21,960 bases of DNA from Bacteroidota bacterium (GTDB lineage: Bacteria; Bacteroidota; Bacteroidia; Flavobacteriales_D; Crocinitomicaceae). Shown here in pieces: positions 1 to 6,237 of this stretch. The notes below the pieces were generated by a model, which saw only the letters and a program-made list of their open reading frames with translations, had not been told where the DNA came from and ran no database searches. Position numbers and translations under genes: made by a program. The stretch covers positions 1 to 21,960 of the forward strand of contig SBGS01000253.1 in the NCBI GenBank assembly GCA_006226555.1. The letters run 5' to 3'. Every line of letters begins with the position of its first letter. The stretch's first letter is position 1.

Positions 1-255
1 GATGAGACTTCACTTCATATGCGTCAACTTTTGAAAACGAAGTTGGTAGATATGGATCTTTCTGTACGTGCATTGAACTGTTTGAAAGCTGCCGATGTGG
101 AAACATTAGGAGACTTGGTTTCTTACAACAAGAACGATCTGTTGAAATTCAGAAACTTCGGTAAAAAATCACTTACAGAATTGGAAGACCTAGTTGAAAA
201 CAAGGGACTTTCTTTTGGAATGAATGTTTCTAAATATAAATTGGATAAAGACTAG
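1..255 (+). CDS. rpoA: RNA polymerase alpha subunit, C-terminal end (5' truncated by window)
   Basis: These are the last 84 codons of the RNA polymerase alpha subunit, open to the left edge, so the true start lies outside the window. What remains is the C-terminal domain (alpha-CTD), which contacts UP-element DNA and transcription activators. The block LDLSVRALNCLKAADVETLG-like at residues 18-38 of the fragment and LLKFRNFGKKSLTELEDLV further on are the two helix-hairpin-helix segments typical of this domain. The 3' neighbour is rplQ, the standard end of the alpha operon. The ATG at 19 is internal to the domain and is not a start. Identification is from family knowledge and is secure. Confidence 0.96.
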   Translation, partial: DETSLHMRQLLKTKLVDMDLSVRALNCLKAADVETLGDLVSYNKNDLLKFRNFGKKSLTELEDLVENKGLSFGMNVSKYKLDKD

Positions 256-285
256 TATCGCGGAAATTTTATTAATGGCGTAATA

Positions 286-322
286 GGTGGTTGAATACGG
301 GCGATACACGTTTCAACTAACC
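286..322 (+). other. Stem-loop in the rpoA-rplQ intergenic mRNA
   Basis: GGTGGTTGAA at 286-295 can pair with TTCAACTAACC at 312-322 (one bulged A, one G-T pair). The stem continues inward with ACG (297-299) and CGT (309-311) past a bulged T, leaving a loop of about nine bases. No T-run follows, so it is not an intrinsic terminator. It ends 22 bases before the rplQ ATG. It could be an mRNA processing, stability or translational control element; nothing in the sequence tells which. I read the pairing by eye and did no folding-energy calculation. Confidence 0.45.
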
Positions 323-344
323 GTTACTTACGAAATTTTAAATT

Positions 345-944
345 ATGAGACACGGAAAAAAAATCAATCATTTGGGTCGCAAAGCTGCACACAGAAAAGC
401 AATGCTTTCCAATATGGCTTGCTCATTAATTGAGCACAAGAGAATCAACACTACTGTTGCTAAAGCAAAGGCGTTAAGAGTGTATATTGAGCCGATTTTG
501 ACAAAATCAAAAACGGATTCTACTCATTCTCGTCGTGTTGTTTTCAGTCAATTACAGAACAAGAATGTTGTTACTGAATTGTTCAGAGAAGTGGCACCAA
601 AGATTGCTGACCGTCCAGGTGGATATACACGTATTATTCGTACAGGTTACCGTTTAGGTGATAACGCTGAAATGTGTATGATCGAGCTTGTTGACTTTAA
701 CGAGCTTTACACAAACGAAAAAGCTAAGAAAACGACTCGTCGTTCTCGTAGAGGAGGAGCACCAAAAGCTGCATCAGCTGAAGAGACTACTACAGTTGAA
801 GAAACAACTGAAGAAGTTTCAACAGAAGATACTGCTGCGGAACAAGTTGAAGAAGCTCCTGCTGCTGAAGAAGCAACTGAATCTGAAGAAACTCCTGAGG
901 AGCCAAAGGCTGAAGAGTCTTCTGAAGAGGAAGAAGAGAAGTAA
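345..944 (+). CDS. rplQ: 50S ribosomal protein L17 with long acidic tail
   Basis: Ribosomal protein L17 of the large subunit. The first ~122 residues match the family: MRHGKKINHLGRKAAHRKAM at the N-terminus, then the conserved RPGGYTRI and the final MIELVDFNELY. The usual bacterial protein is about 116-130 residues, so residues ~123-199 are an extension. It starts basic (KAKKTTRRSRRGG, about residues 126-138), then becomes a low-complexity Glu/Ala/Thr tail ending EEEEEK. Such tails occur in Bacteroidota L17, but their role is not established. The ATG at 345 is preceded by an A/T-rich stretch without a clear Shine-Dalgarno site, normal for this phylum. It is the last gene of the alpha operon and a strong terminator follows 18 bases after the stop. 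Confidence 0.97.
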   Translation: MRHGKKINHLGRKAAHRKAMLSNMACSLIEHKRINTTVAKAKALRVYIEPILTKSKTDSTHSRRVVFSQLQNKNVVTELFREVAPKIADRPGGYTRIIRTGYRLGDNAEMCMIELVDFNELYTNEKAKKTTRRSRRGGAPKAASAEETTTVEETTEEVSTEDTAAEQVEEAPAAEEATESEETPEEPKAEESSEEEEEK

Positions 945-960
945 GAACTTACTCATAGAG

Positions 961-990
961 AAGGGCGCTCCGAAAGAGCGCCCTTTTTTT
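961..990 (+). terminator. Intrinsic terminator of the ribosomal protein operon
   Basis: GGGCGCTC (963-970) and GAGCGCCC (976-983) form a perfect 8-bp stem with loop CGAAA, followed by seven T (984-990). The flanking AA and TT lengthen the stem by two A-T pairs. It lies 18 bases after the rplQ stop and separates the ribosomal operon from carA. Confidence 0.93.
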
Positions 991-1026
991 ATACCTCAAC
1001 TAAATGGGTTTATCAAATTTGAATAG

Positions 1027-1034
1027 TAACTTTG
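1027..1034 (+). promoter_or_regulatory. Bacteroidota-type -7 box upstream of carA
   Basis: TAACTTTG fits the Bacteroidota housekeeping -7 consensus TAnnTTTG and sits 16 bases before the carA ATG, giving a short leader. It lies downstream of the rplQ terminator, so carA-eno can be transcribed separately. I see no convincing -33 TTG/TTTG at the usual 17-19 base spacing. Confidence 0.6.
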
Positions 1035-1050
1035 TCGCAAAATTTTTATC

Positions 1051-2154
1051 ATGACTGAAAAGAAGCCTGCAGTTCTTTTATTGGAAGATGGAACAGTATT
1101 CAATGGTGTAGCAATTGGGAAAATTGGTACTACAACAGGAGAAATCGCCTTCAATACGGGGATGACAGGTTATCAGGAAGTTTTTACGGATCCATCATAT
1201 TATGGACAGATCCTGATCATGACTACTGCACATATAGGTAATTATGGTGTACATACCGAGGAGGTTGAATCAGACGGAATGAAGATAGCCGGAATGGTCA
1301 TTAAAAAATTCTCTGATGGCTATTCGCGTCCCTCAGGTTCAGGATCTCTGCAGGATTATATGCTTGAAGATGATAAAGTAGGGATTGCTGATGTGGATAC
1401 AAGAGCATTAGTACGCCATATTCGTTCCAAAGGAGCTATGAATGCTTTGATATCATCGGAGGAAAGATCGATTGACGAGCTAAAAGCTGAATTAGCAAAA
1501 GTTCCGAGTATGGCTGGTTTGGAGTTGTCCTCCAAGGTCACTACTGACGAAGTTTATGATGTTATACCGGAAGATGCGAAGTATAAAGTTGCTTTGATTG
1601 ACTTTGGTGTAAAAAAGAATATTGTTCGTTGTCTTGCGGATAGAGGTTGTCACGTACGTGTTTATCCATTCACAACGAAATTAGAAGAGATCCGATCGTT
1701 TGATCCGGATGGGTATATGCTTTCAAATGGACCTGGTGATCCTTCAGCAATGCCAGGGTCAATAGAATTGGTTCAGGAGATCAGAAAAACAGGAAGACCA
1801 ATTTTCGGAATTTGTCTTGGTCATCAGATTTTGGGATTAAGTCTTGGACTTAAGACGGAGAAGATGTTTAATGGACACAGAGGAATTAATCATCCTGTCA
1901 AAAATCTGATAACAGGTAAAGGTGAGATCACTTCCCAGAATCACGGTTTTGTGATTGCAAAAGACGGGTTAGACGCACACCCTGAAGTGCAGGTAACACA
2001 CGTTCACCTGAACGACAATACTGTAGCGGGAATTGCATTGAAGGACAAACCGGTATTCTCGGTTCAATATCATCCGGAAGCAAGTGCAGGTCCGCATGAC
2101 TCTCGTTATCTATTCGATCAGTTTATTACAAACATGCAAAATTTCAAAAAATGA
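1051..2154 (+). CDS. carA: Carbamoyl-phosphate synthase, small (glutaminase) subunit
   Basis: The glutamine amidotransferase subunit of carbamoyl-phosphate synthase. It hydrolyses glutamine and passes ammonia to the large subunit CarB for pyrimidine and arginine synthesis in the cytoplasm. The N-terminal CPSase small-chain domain (about residues 8-140) carries GTTTGEIAFNTGMTGYQEVF. The C-terminal class I amidotransferase domain (about 180-360) has the nucleophile Cys255 in GICLGHQILG and the His341/Glu343 pair in QYHPEAS, so the triad is complete. Length 367 is normal for the family. Its TGA overlaps the eno ATG (ATGA at 2151-2154), implying translational coupling. carB is not in the window. 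The carA-eno pairing after rplQ is, as I recall it, common in Flavobacteriia. Confidence 0.97.
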   Translation: MTEKKPAVLLLEDGTVFNGVAIGKIGTTTGEIAFNTGMTGYQEVFTDPSYYGQILIMTTAHIGNYGVHTEEVESDGMKIAGMVIKKFSDGYSRPSGSGSLQDYMLEDDKVGIADVDTRALVRHIRSKGAMNALISSEERSIDELKAELAKVPSMAGLELSSKVTTDEVYDVIPEDAKYKVALIDFGVKKNIVRCLADRGCHVRVYPFTTKLEEIRSFDPDGYMLSNGPGDPSAMPGSIELVQEIRKTGRPIFGICLGHQILGLSLGLKTEKMFNGHRGINHPVKNLITGKGEITSQNHGFVIAKDGLDAHPEVQVTHVHLNDNTVAGIALKDKPVFSVQYHPEASAGPHDSRYLFDQFITNMQNFKK

Positions 2155-3446
2155 GTTATATCGCAAAAGTTATAGCAAGACAGATCCTCGATTCTAGAGG
2201 TAATCCAACAGTAGAGGTTGATGTAATTACGACAAGTGGTATACTTGGAAGAGCTGCGGTTCCTTCAGGTGCATCTACGGGGGTCCACGAGGCTGTTGAG
2301 TTGCGAGACAATGATCCTTCAACATACATGGGTAAGGGTGTTTTAAAGGCTGTTGCGAATGTAAACTCAATAATAAATGATGCGCTTATTGGATGGGATG
2401 TTTGTGATCAGAAGGGAATTGACTCGAAATTGCGTGAGTTGGATGGGACGGAGAACAAATCCAATTTAGGCGCAAATGCGATATTGGGTACTTCTTTGGC
2501 AGTAGCTAGAGCTGCAGCGGAAGAGTGTGGCCTTAGTCTTTTCCAATACATTGGTGGAGTCGGAGCTGTTACTATGCCTGTACCAATGATGAATATTTTG
2601 AATGGAGGATCTCATGCTGACAATAAGATCGATATTCAGGAATTTATGGTAATGCCATTTGGCGCAGAATCTTTTTCACAAGGACTTCAATGGGGAACTG
2701 AAATTTTTCATCACTTGAAAAAAGTTCTTAAGGATCGTGGAATGTCAACAAATGTTGGAGATGAAGGAGGATTTGCACCAAGTTTGGGCTCAAATGAGGA
2801 AGCCATCGAAGTTGTAATTGAAGCCATTAAGAAAGCAGGGTTTGAACCTGGCAAAGATGTGTGGATAGCCTTGGATGCAGCATCGTCTGAGTTTTACAAA
2901 TCTGATTCAGGATTATACGTTTTTGAATCAACTGGAGATCAAATGACTTCAGAACAGATGGTTGATTTCTGGGCAAGTTGGTGTGCAAAATATCCGATTA
3001 TATCTATTGAAGATGGACTTGCTGAGGACGATTGGAAAGGTTGGAAGATGCTTACTGACAGAATTGGAGATAAAGTTCAATTAGTTGGTGATGACCTTTT
3101 TGTTACAAATTCAAAAAGACTTTCACGTGGAATTGAAGAAGGAATTGCAAATTCTATTCTAGTCAAGGTGAATCAAATAGGTAGTTTAACTGAAACGATT
3201 GAAGCTGTTCAGTTAGCTACGAGAAACGGTTATACTTCTGTAATGAGCCATCGCTCAGGAGAAACAGAAGATAACACGATTGCTGATTTAGCTGTTGCTT
3301 TGAATTGTGGACAAATAAAAACTGGATCTGCATCGCGTTCAGATCGTATGGCGAAATACAATCAGCTATTACGCATAGAGGAAGAATTGGGTCAAAATGC
3401 TATTTATCCTGGTAAATCGTTTAAGTACATTACAGGGAATAGTTGA
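2151..3446 (+). CDS. eno: Enolase (phosphopyruvate hydratase)
   Basis: Enolase interconverts 2-phosphoglycerate and phosphoenolpyruvate in glycolysis and gluconeogenesis. All signature parts are present: N-terminal AKVIARQILDSRGNPTVEV, the flexible loop PSGASTG, the catalytic Glu205 in GDEGGFAP, the metal-site regions SIEDGLAEDD and LVGDDLFVTN, the catalytic Lys339 in ILVKVNQIGS, and His367-Arg368-Ser369 in SHRSGETED. Length 431 is typical. The start ATG overlaps the carA stop by four bases, so ribosomes finishing carA can restart here. No intrinsic terminator is visible after the stop; 120 bases later a separate secreted-protein gene begins behind its own promoter-like box. The last residues (YITGNS) differ from the usual tail and carry no known role. 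Confidence 0.98.
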   Translation: MSYIAKVIARQILDSRGNPTVEVDVITTSGILGRAAVPSGASTGVHEAVELRDNDPSTYMGKGVLKAVANVNSIINDALIGWDVCDQKGIDSKLRELDGTENKSNLGANAILGTSLAVARAAAEECGLSLFQYIGGVGAVTMPVPMMNILNGGSHADNKIDIQEFMVMPFGAESFSQGLQWGTEIFHHLKKVLKDRGMSTNVGDEGGFAPSLGSNEEAIEVVIEAIKKAGFEPGKDVWIALDAASSEFYKSDSGLYVFESTGDQMTSEQMVDFWASWCAKYPIISIEDGLAEDDWKGWKMLTDRIGDKVQLVGDDLFVTNSKRLSRGIEEGIANSILVKVNQIGSLTETIEAVQLATRNGYTSVMSHRSGETEDNTIADLAVALNCGQIKTGSASRSDRMAKYNQLLRIEEELGQNAIYPGKSFKYITGNS

Positions 3447-3491
3447 GTTGTTCAATAATTCACAATTCGATATATATTGGTAATGTTAGCG

Positions 3492-3499
3492 TAATTTTG
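3492..3499 (+). promoter_or_regulatory. Bacteroidota-type -7 box upstream of the glycine-rich protein gene
   Basis: TAATTTTG matches TAnnTTTG, 66 bases before the ATG at 3566. A transcript starting just downstream would have a leader of about 60 bases. No clear -33 element is seen. Its location between eno and the next gene supports separate transcription. Confidence 0.5.
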
Positions 3500-3517
3500 C
3501 GCCCTAAGACTATACAG

Positions 3518-3545
3518 GACGCAACTTTAACCCTCGGGTTACGTC
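3518..3545 (+). other. Possible leader hairpin before the glycine-rich protein gene
   Basis: TAACC (3528-3532) and GGTTA (3537-3541) pair around a CTCG loop, and outer GACG (3518-3521) can pair with CGTC (3542-3545) if six bases bulge on the 5' side. It would lie in the 5' leader of the following gene. There is no T-run, so it is not a terminator. The pairing is short and may be chance. Confidence 0.25.
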
Positions 3546-3565
3546 TAATTAACAAACTATATAAG

Positions 3566-6157
3566 ATGTTTTTACCTAATTGGATAAAGTCGCTTTTTAT
3601 TACCATTACAATATTCACCGGAGTTTCCTTTGCTCAAAATACCGTTAATTTCAACACCGTTGGAGCTCAGAACTGGACTGTTCCGAATTGTGTCTCCAGT
3701 ATCACGGTTATTGTTGCCGGAGCTGAAGGAGGAGGTGTAGCAGGAGGAAATGGAGCTGTCGTAACGTATACCATGAATGTAACTCCAGGCCAGGTTCTTG
3801 AAATTTTTGTTGGTCAGCAAGGCGGATGTCCTGCTGCTGGTGTTGGAGGTGGAGGAAGTGGCCAACCTTCTTCAATTGGATTGTCTTCATGTGCGGGAGG
3901 AGGTTATTCTGCTGTTTCTTTGGCTCCAGGAGGTCTTATGAACGCTGTTGTTGTTGCCGGTGGTGGTGGTGGAACAGGTGGAGGAGACCAAAATGGTATG
4001 GGAGGTAACGGAGGTTGTCCATCTGGTACGGCTGGCGAGACCACATATGGATATGGAGGAGGAGGTGCTACGGCGACGGCTGGTGGTTCTGGGGGTAATC
4101 CTTGGACATCTGGAGGTGGTTCAGGAGGTTCTGGTAGCTTTGGTCAAGGTGGAGCCGGAGGTGTTGATATAGGTTATGGAATTAACCCCGGAGGAGGGGG
4201 AGGAGGAGGTTACTACGGCGGTGGCGGTGGTGGCTCTGATAATATTAGTCTTACTTCCTTTGCAGGTGGAGGAGGTGGAGGAGGCGGTTCCAGCTTGGTT
4301 CCTGCCGGAGCTACGTGTAATGCGGGTGTTAATACAGGTAATGGTTATGTAACAATAAACTTTACTGGGGGTCTTTCGGCACTTGCAAATAATTCTGGGC
4401 CCTATTGTTCGGGACAAACGATACAGCTGACAGCTTCTGGAGGAACAAATTATGCATGGACAGGTCCAAATGGATTTACTTCAAATCTTCAAAATCCAAC
4501 AATTCCAAATTGTACTACTGCTGATGCTGGAACGTATACAGTCACGGTTACGGATCCTGCTTGTCCTGATATTGTAACGGCATCAACAACGGTGACGGTC
4601 TATCAGTCACCTACAGTCGATGCGATTTCAGATATTACGGTGTGTAATACCGATGTTGTTACGATTCCTGCATTCACAGGGAATGATCCAGCAACTACTT
4701 ACAGTTGGTCAAATACGAATACTGCCATAGGTTTAGGACCTGCTGGGAATGGAAATATTTTCGCCTTCTACGGTAGTGCAATTAACAATGATCAGGTTGG
4801 AACAATAACGGTTACACCAACAAATGGTATTTGCGTTGGACCACCTGAAGTATTTACAGTAACGGTATTTAGAGATCCGAGTGTAACGGTAAGTAATGAT
4901 ACAACTGTCTGTGAAAACGGAACAGCAACTCTTGTAGCGACAGGGGCTGGAGCCGGAGGAGGACCATATACTTATCACTGGGATTTTACAGGTGATACAC
5001 AGGGAACACAGATGGTTAATCCATTGGTGAATTCTTCTTATTCGGTATATGTTGAGAGTTTAAATGGTTGCACGTCCGCTACAGAAACCATAAACGTAAG
5101 TATGCATCCCCCTTTATCGGGAAGTATATCTCCTTTTGATACTATTTGTCCTGGATACCCAACTGATGTATGGGCTAATGTTTCAGGCGGTATTGGTGCA
5201 CCTTATACTTTTGTATGGTCATCAGGAGAAACGCAATCTGGCGCAAATACCTCTCATCAGTTTAGCGTGAATCCTCCATCTACTCAAGACTATATAGTTA
5301 CGATTACAGATGGATGTGAGACAACGCCGTTGGTAATGAATACCAATGTATTTGTGGCTCCATTACCGGTTCCTCAGTACGAAGTTCTGGATCCGGAGCA
5401 ATGTGAACCGGCGGTTTTCCACGTGGTGAATACGACAGATTCCGCACTTTCACAATACGTATATTGGTTAGTGGACGGTGAATATGCATATGTCAATCAG
5501 GATACAATAGAAACACCTGAGTTCTATGAAGGAACTTATGATATTCAGATGATCGTCACAAGTTATTTGGGATGTATTGATTCTACTACATTTATTGGTG
5601 CATTAGAAGTTAAACCAAAACCGGTTGCTAGCTTCCAGCATTCACCGAATCCGGTTAGAATGTTCAATACGCAGGTGATCTTTACAAGTACTTCATTCTT
5701 GGCTAATGAATATGAATGGTACTTTGAATCTGCATATCCTTCAACAAGTAGTGAATCAACAACTATCACTACATTCCCGGATGGAGTGGTAGGTACTTAT
5801 AATGTTTCGTTAATTGTTACATCTGAGCTAGGGTGTAAAGATACAGTTGACTACGAGCTGATCGTTTTACCGGAAGTTGTAATCTACGCTCCTAATGCCT
5901 TTACACCTGATAATGACGAGTTTAATCAGGGATGGCGTGTCTTCATGGAAGGAATTGACGTTTATGATTTTGAACTGTTGATCTTTAATAGATGGGGTGA
6001 AGTAGTTTGGGAAAGCCATGATCTTGAGATTCCATGGGATGGAACATACAATGGTGAAAAGCTGCCTACCGGCACTTATGTCTGGACCATAACCACTAAG
6101 GATTTGATCAACGATGCGAAGTATACCTATAATGGGCATGTAAGTATCATAAAATAG
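3566..6157 (+). CDS. Secreted glycine-rich, Ig/PKD-like protein with T9SS type-B C-terminal sorting domain
   Basis: An 863-residue exported protein. Residues 1-24 form a signal peptide (MFLPNWIKSLFITITIFTG, cleavage likely after VSFA). An in-frame TTG start at 3443 would overlap eno and bury the signal peptide, so I chose the ATG at 3566. Residues ~25-270 are a glycine-rich domain opening with a beta-type segment (NWTVPNCVSSITVIVAG) and then many GGGG runs. Several Ig/PKD-like modules follow, each with a Cys pair: about 280-350 (ANNSGPYCSGQTIQLTASGG), 355-440, 440-520, 520-610 and 610-765. Residues ~770-863 match the gliding-motility-associated C-terminal domain: APNAFTPDNDEFNQGW, FNRWGEVVWES, WDGTYNGEKLPTGTYVW. 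That domain routes proteins through the type 9 system to the surface or medium. Function is unknown; a surface or matrix role is inference. Confidence 0.9.
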   Translation: MFLPNWIKSLFITITIFTGVSFAQNTVNFNTVGAQNWTVPNCVSSITVIVAGAEGGGVAGGNGAVVTYTMNVTPGQVLEIFVGQQGGCPAAGVGGGGSGQPSSIGLSSCAGGGYSAVSLAPGGLMNAVVVAGGGGGTGGGDQNGMGGNGGCPSGTAGETTYGYGGGGATATAGGSGGNPWTSGGGSGGSGSFGQGGAGGVDIGYGINPGGGGGGGYYGGGGGGSDNISLTSFAGGGGGGGGSSLVPAGATCNAGVNTGNGYVTINFTGGLSALANNSGPYCSGQTIQLTASGGTNYAWTGPNGFTSNLQNPTIPNCTTADAGTYTVTVTDPACPDIVTASTTVTVYQSPTVDAISDITVCNTDVVTIPAFTGNDPATTYSWSNTNTAIGLGPAGNGNIFAFYGSAINNDQVGTITVTPTNGICVGPPEVFTVTVFRDPSVTVSNDTTVCENGTATLVATGAGAGGGPYTYHWDFTGDTQGTQMVNPLVNSSYSVYVESLNGCTSATETINVSMHPPLSGSISPFDTICPGYPTDVWANVSGGIGAPYTFVWSSGETQSGANTSHQFSVNPPSTQDYIVTITDGCETTPLVMNTNVFVAPLPVPQYEVLDPEQCEPAVFHVVNTTDSALSQYVYWLVDGEYAYVNQDTIETPEFYEGTYDIQMIVTSYLGCIDSTTFIGALEVKPKPVASFQHSPNPVRMFNTQVIFTSTSFLANEYEWYFESAYPSTSSESTTITTFPDGVVGTYNVSLIVTSELGCKDTVDYELIVLPEVVIYAPNAFTPDNDEFNQGWRVFMEGIDVYDFELLIFNRWGEVVWESHDLEIPWDGTYNGEKLPTGTYVWTITTKDLINDAKYTYNGHVSIIK
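3836..4290 (+). repeat. Low-complexity GGN/GGAGG tract encoding poly-glycine
   Basis: Runs of GGT, GGA and GGC codons dominate here, notably 3959-3972, 4191-4210 (including a run of five G at 4196-4200 flanked by AGG units) and 4263-4290. They encode the glycine-rich domain. The dense GG pairs could form two-tier G-quadruplexes on the coding strand and are the type of tract prone to slippage, but the frame is intact here. Confidence 0.7.
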
Positions 6158-6180
6158 TATGAATAACAAATTATAGTGAG

Positions 6181-6205
6181 GCCCTGACTTCGGTTGGGGC
6201 TTTTT
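6181..6205 (+). terminator. Intrinsic terminator with UUCG tetraloop
   Basis: GCCCTGAC (6181-6188) pairs with GTTGGGGC (6193-6200), including two G-T pairs, around TTCG in a C(UUCG)G context, an unusually stable tetraloop. Five T follow (6201-6205). It closes the glycine-rich protein gene 23 bases after its stop and lies just before the hutU promoter box. Confidence 0.85.
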
Positions 6206-6212
6206 AATTCAT

Positions 6213-6220
6213 TAACTTTG
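6213..6220 (+). promoter_or_regulatory. Bacteroidota-type promoter of hutU
   Basis: TAACTTTG matches TAnnTTTG, 17 bases before the ATG at 6238. A TTG at 6194-6196, spacing 16, is a possible -33 element; it lies inside the 3' arm of the preceding terminator stem, so terminator and promoter would share DNA. Confidence 0.6.
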
Positions 6221-6237
6221 CAAAAAAAATATTTTGT

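Noticed and set aside
286..322. Intrinsic terminator between rpoA and rplQ
   Set aside because: The stem lacks a following T-run and the two genes belong to one operon.
688..1026. A 112-codon frame overlapping the 3' part of rplQ
   Set aside because: It is the +1 reading of the GAA-rich tail codons, giving meaningless Lys/Leu runs, and it reads through the terminator.
3443..3565. Upstream in-frame TTG extension of the glycine-rich protein, 41 extra codons
   Set aside because: It overlaps eno, covers the promoter-like box and leader, and would put a polar stretch ahead of a clear signal peptide beginning at the ATG at 3566.
3572..4417. Several minus-strand and shifted frames in the glycine-rich region
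   Set aside because: Products of low-complexity GGN codons read in other frames.
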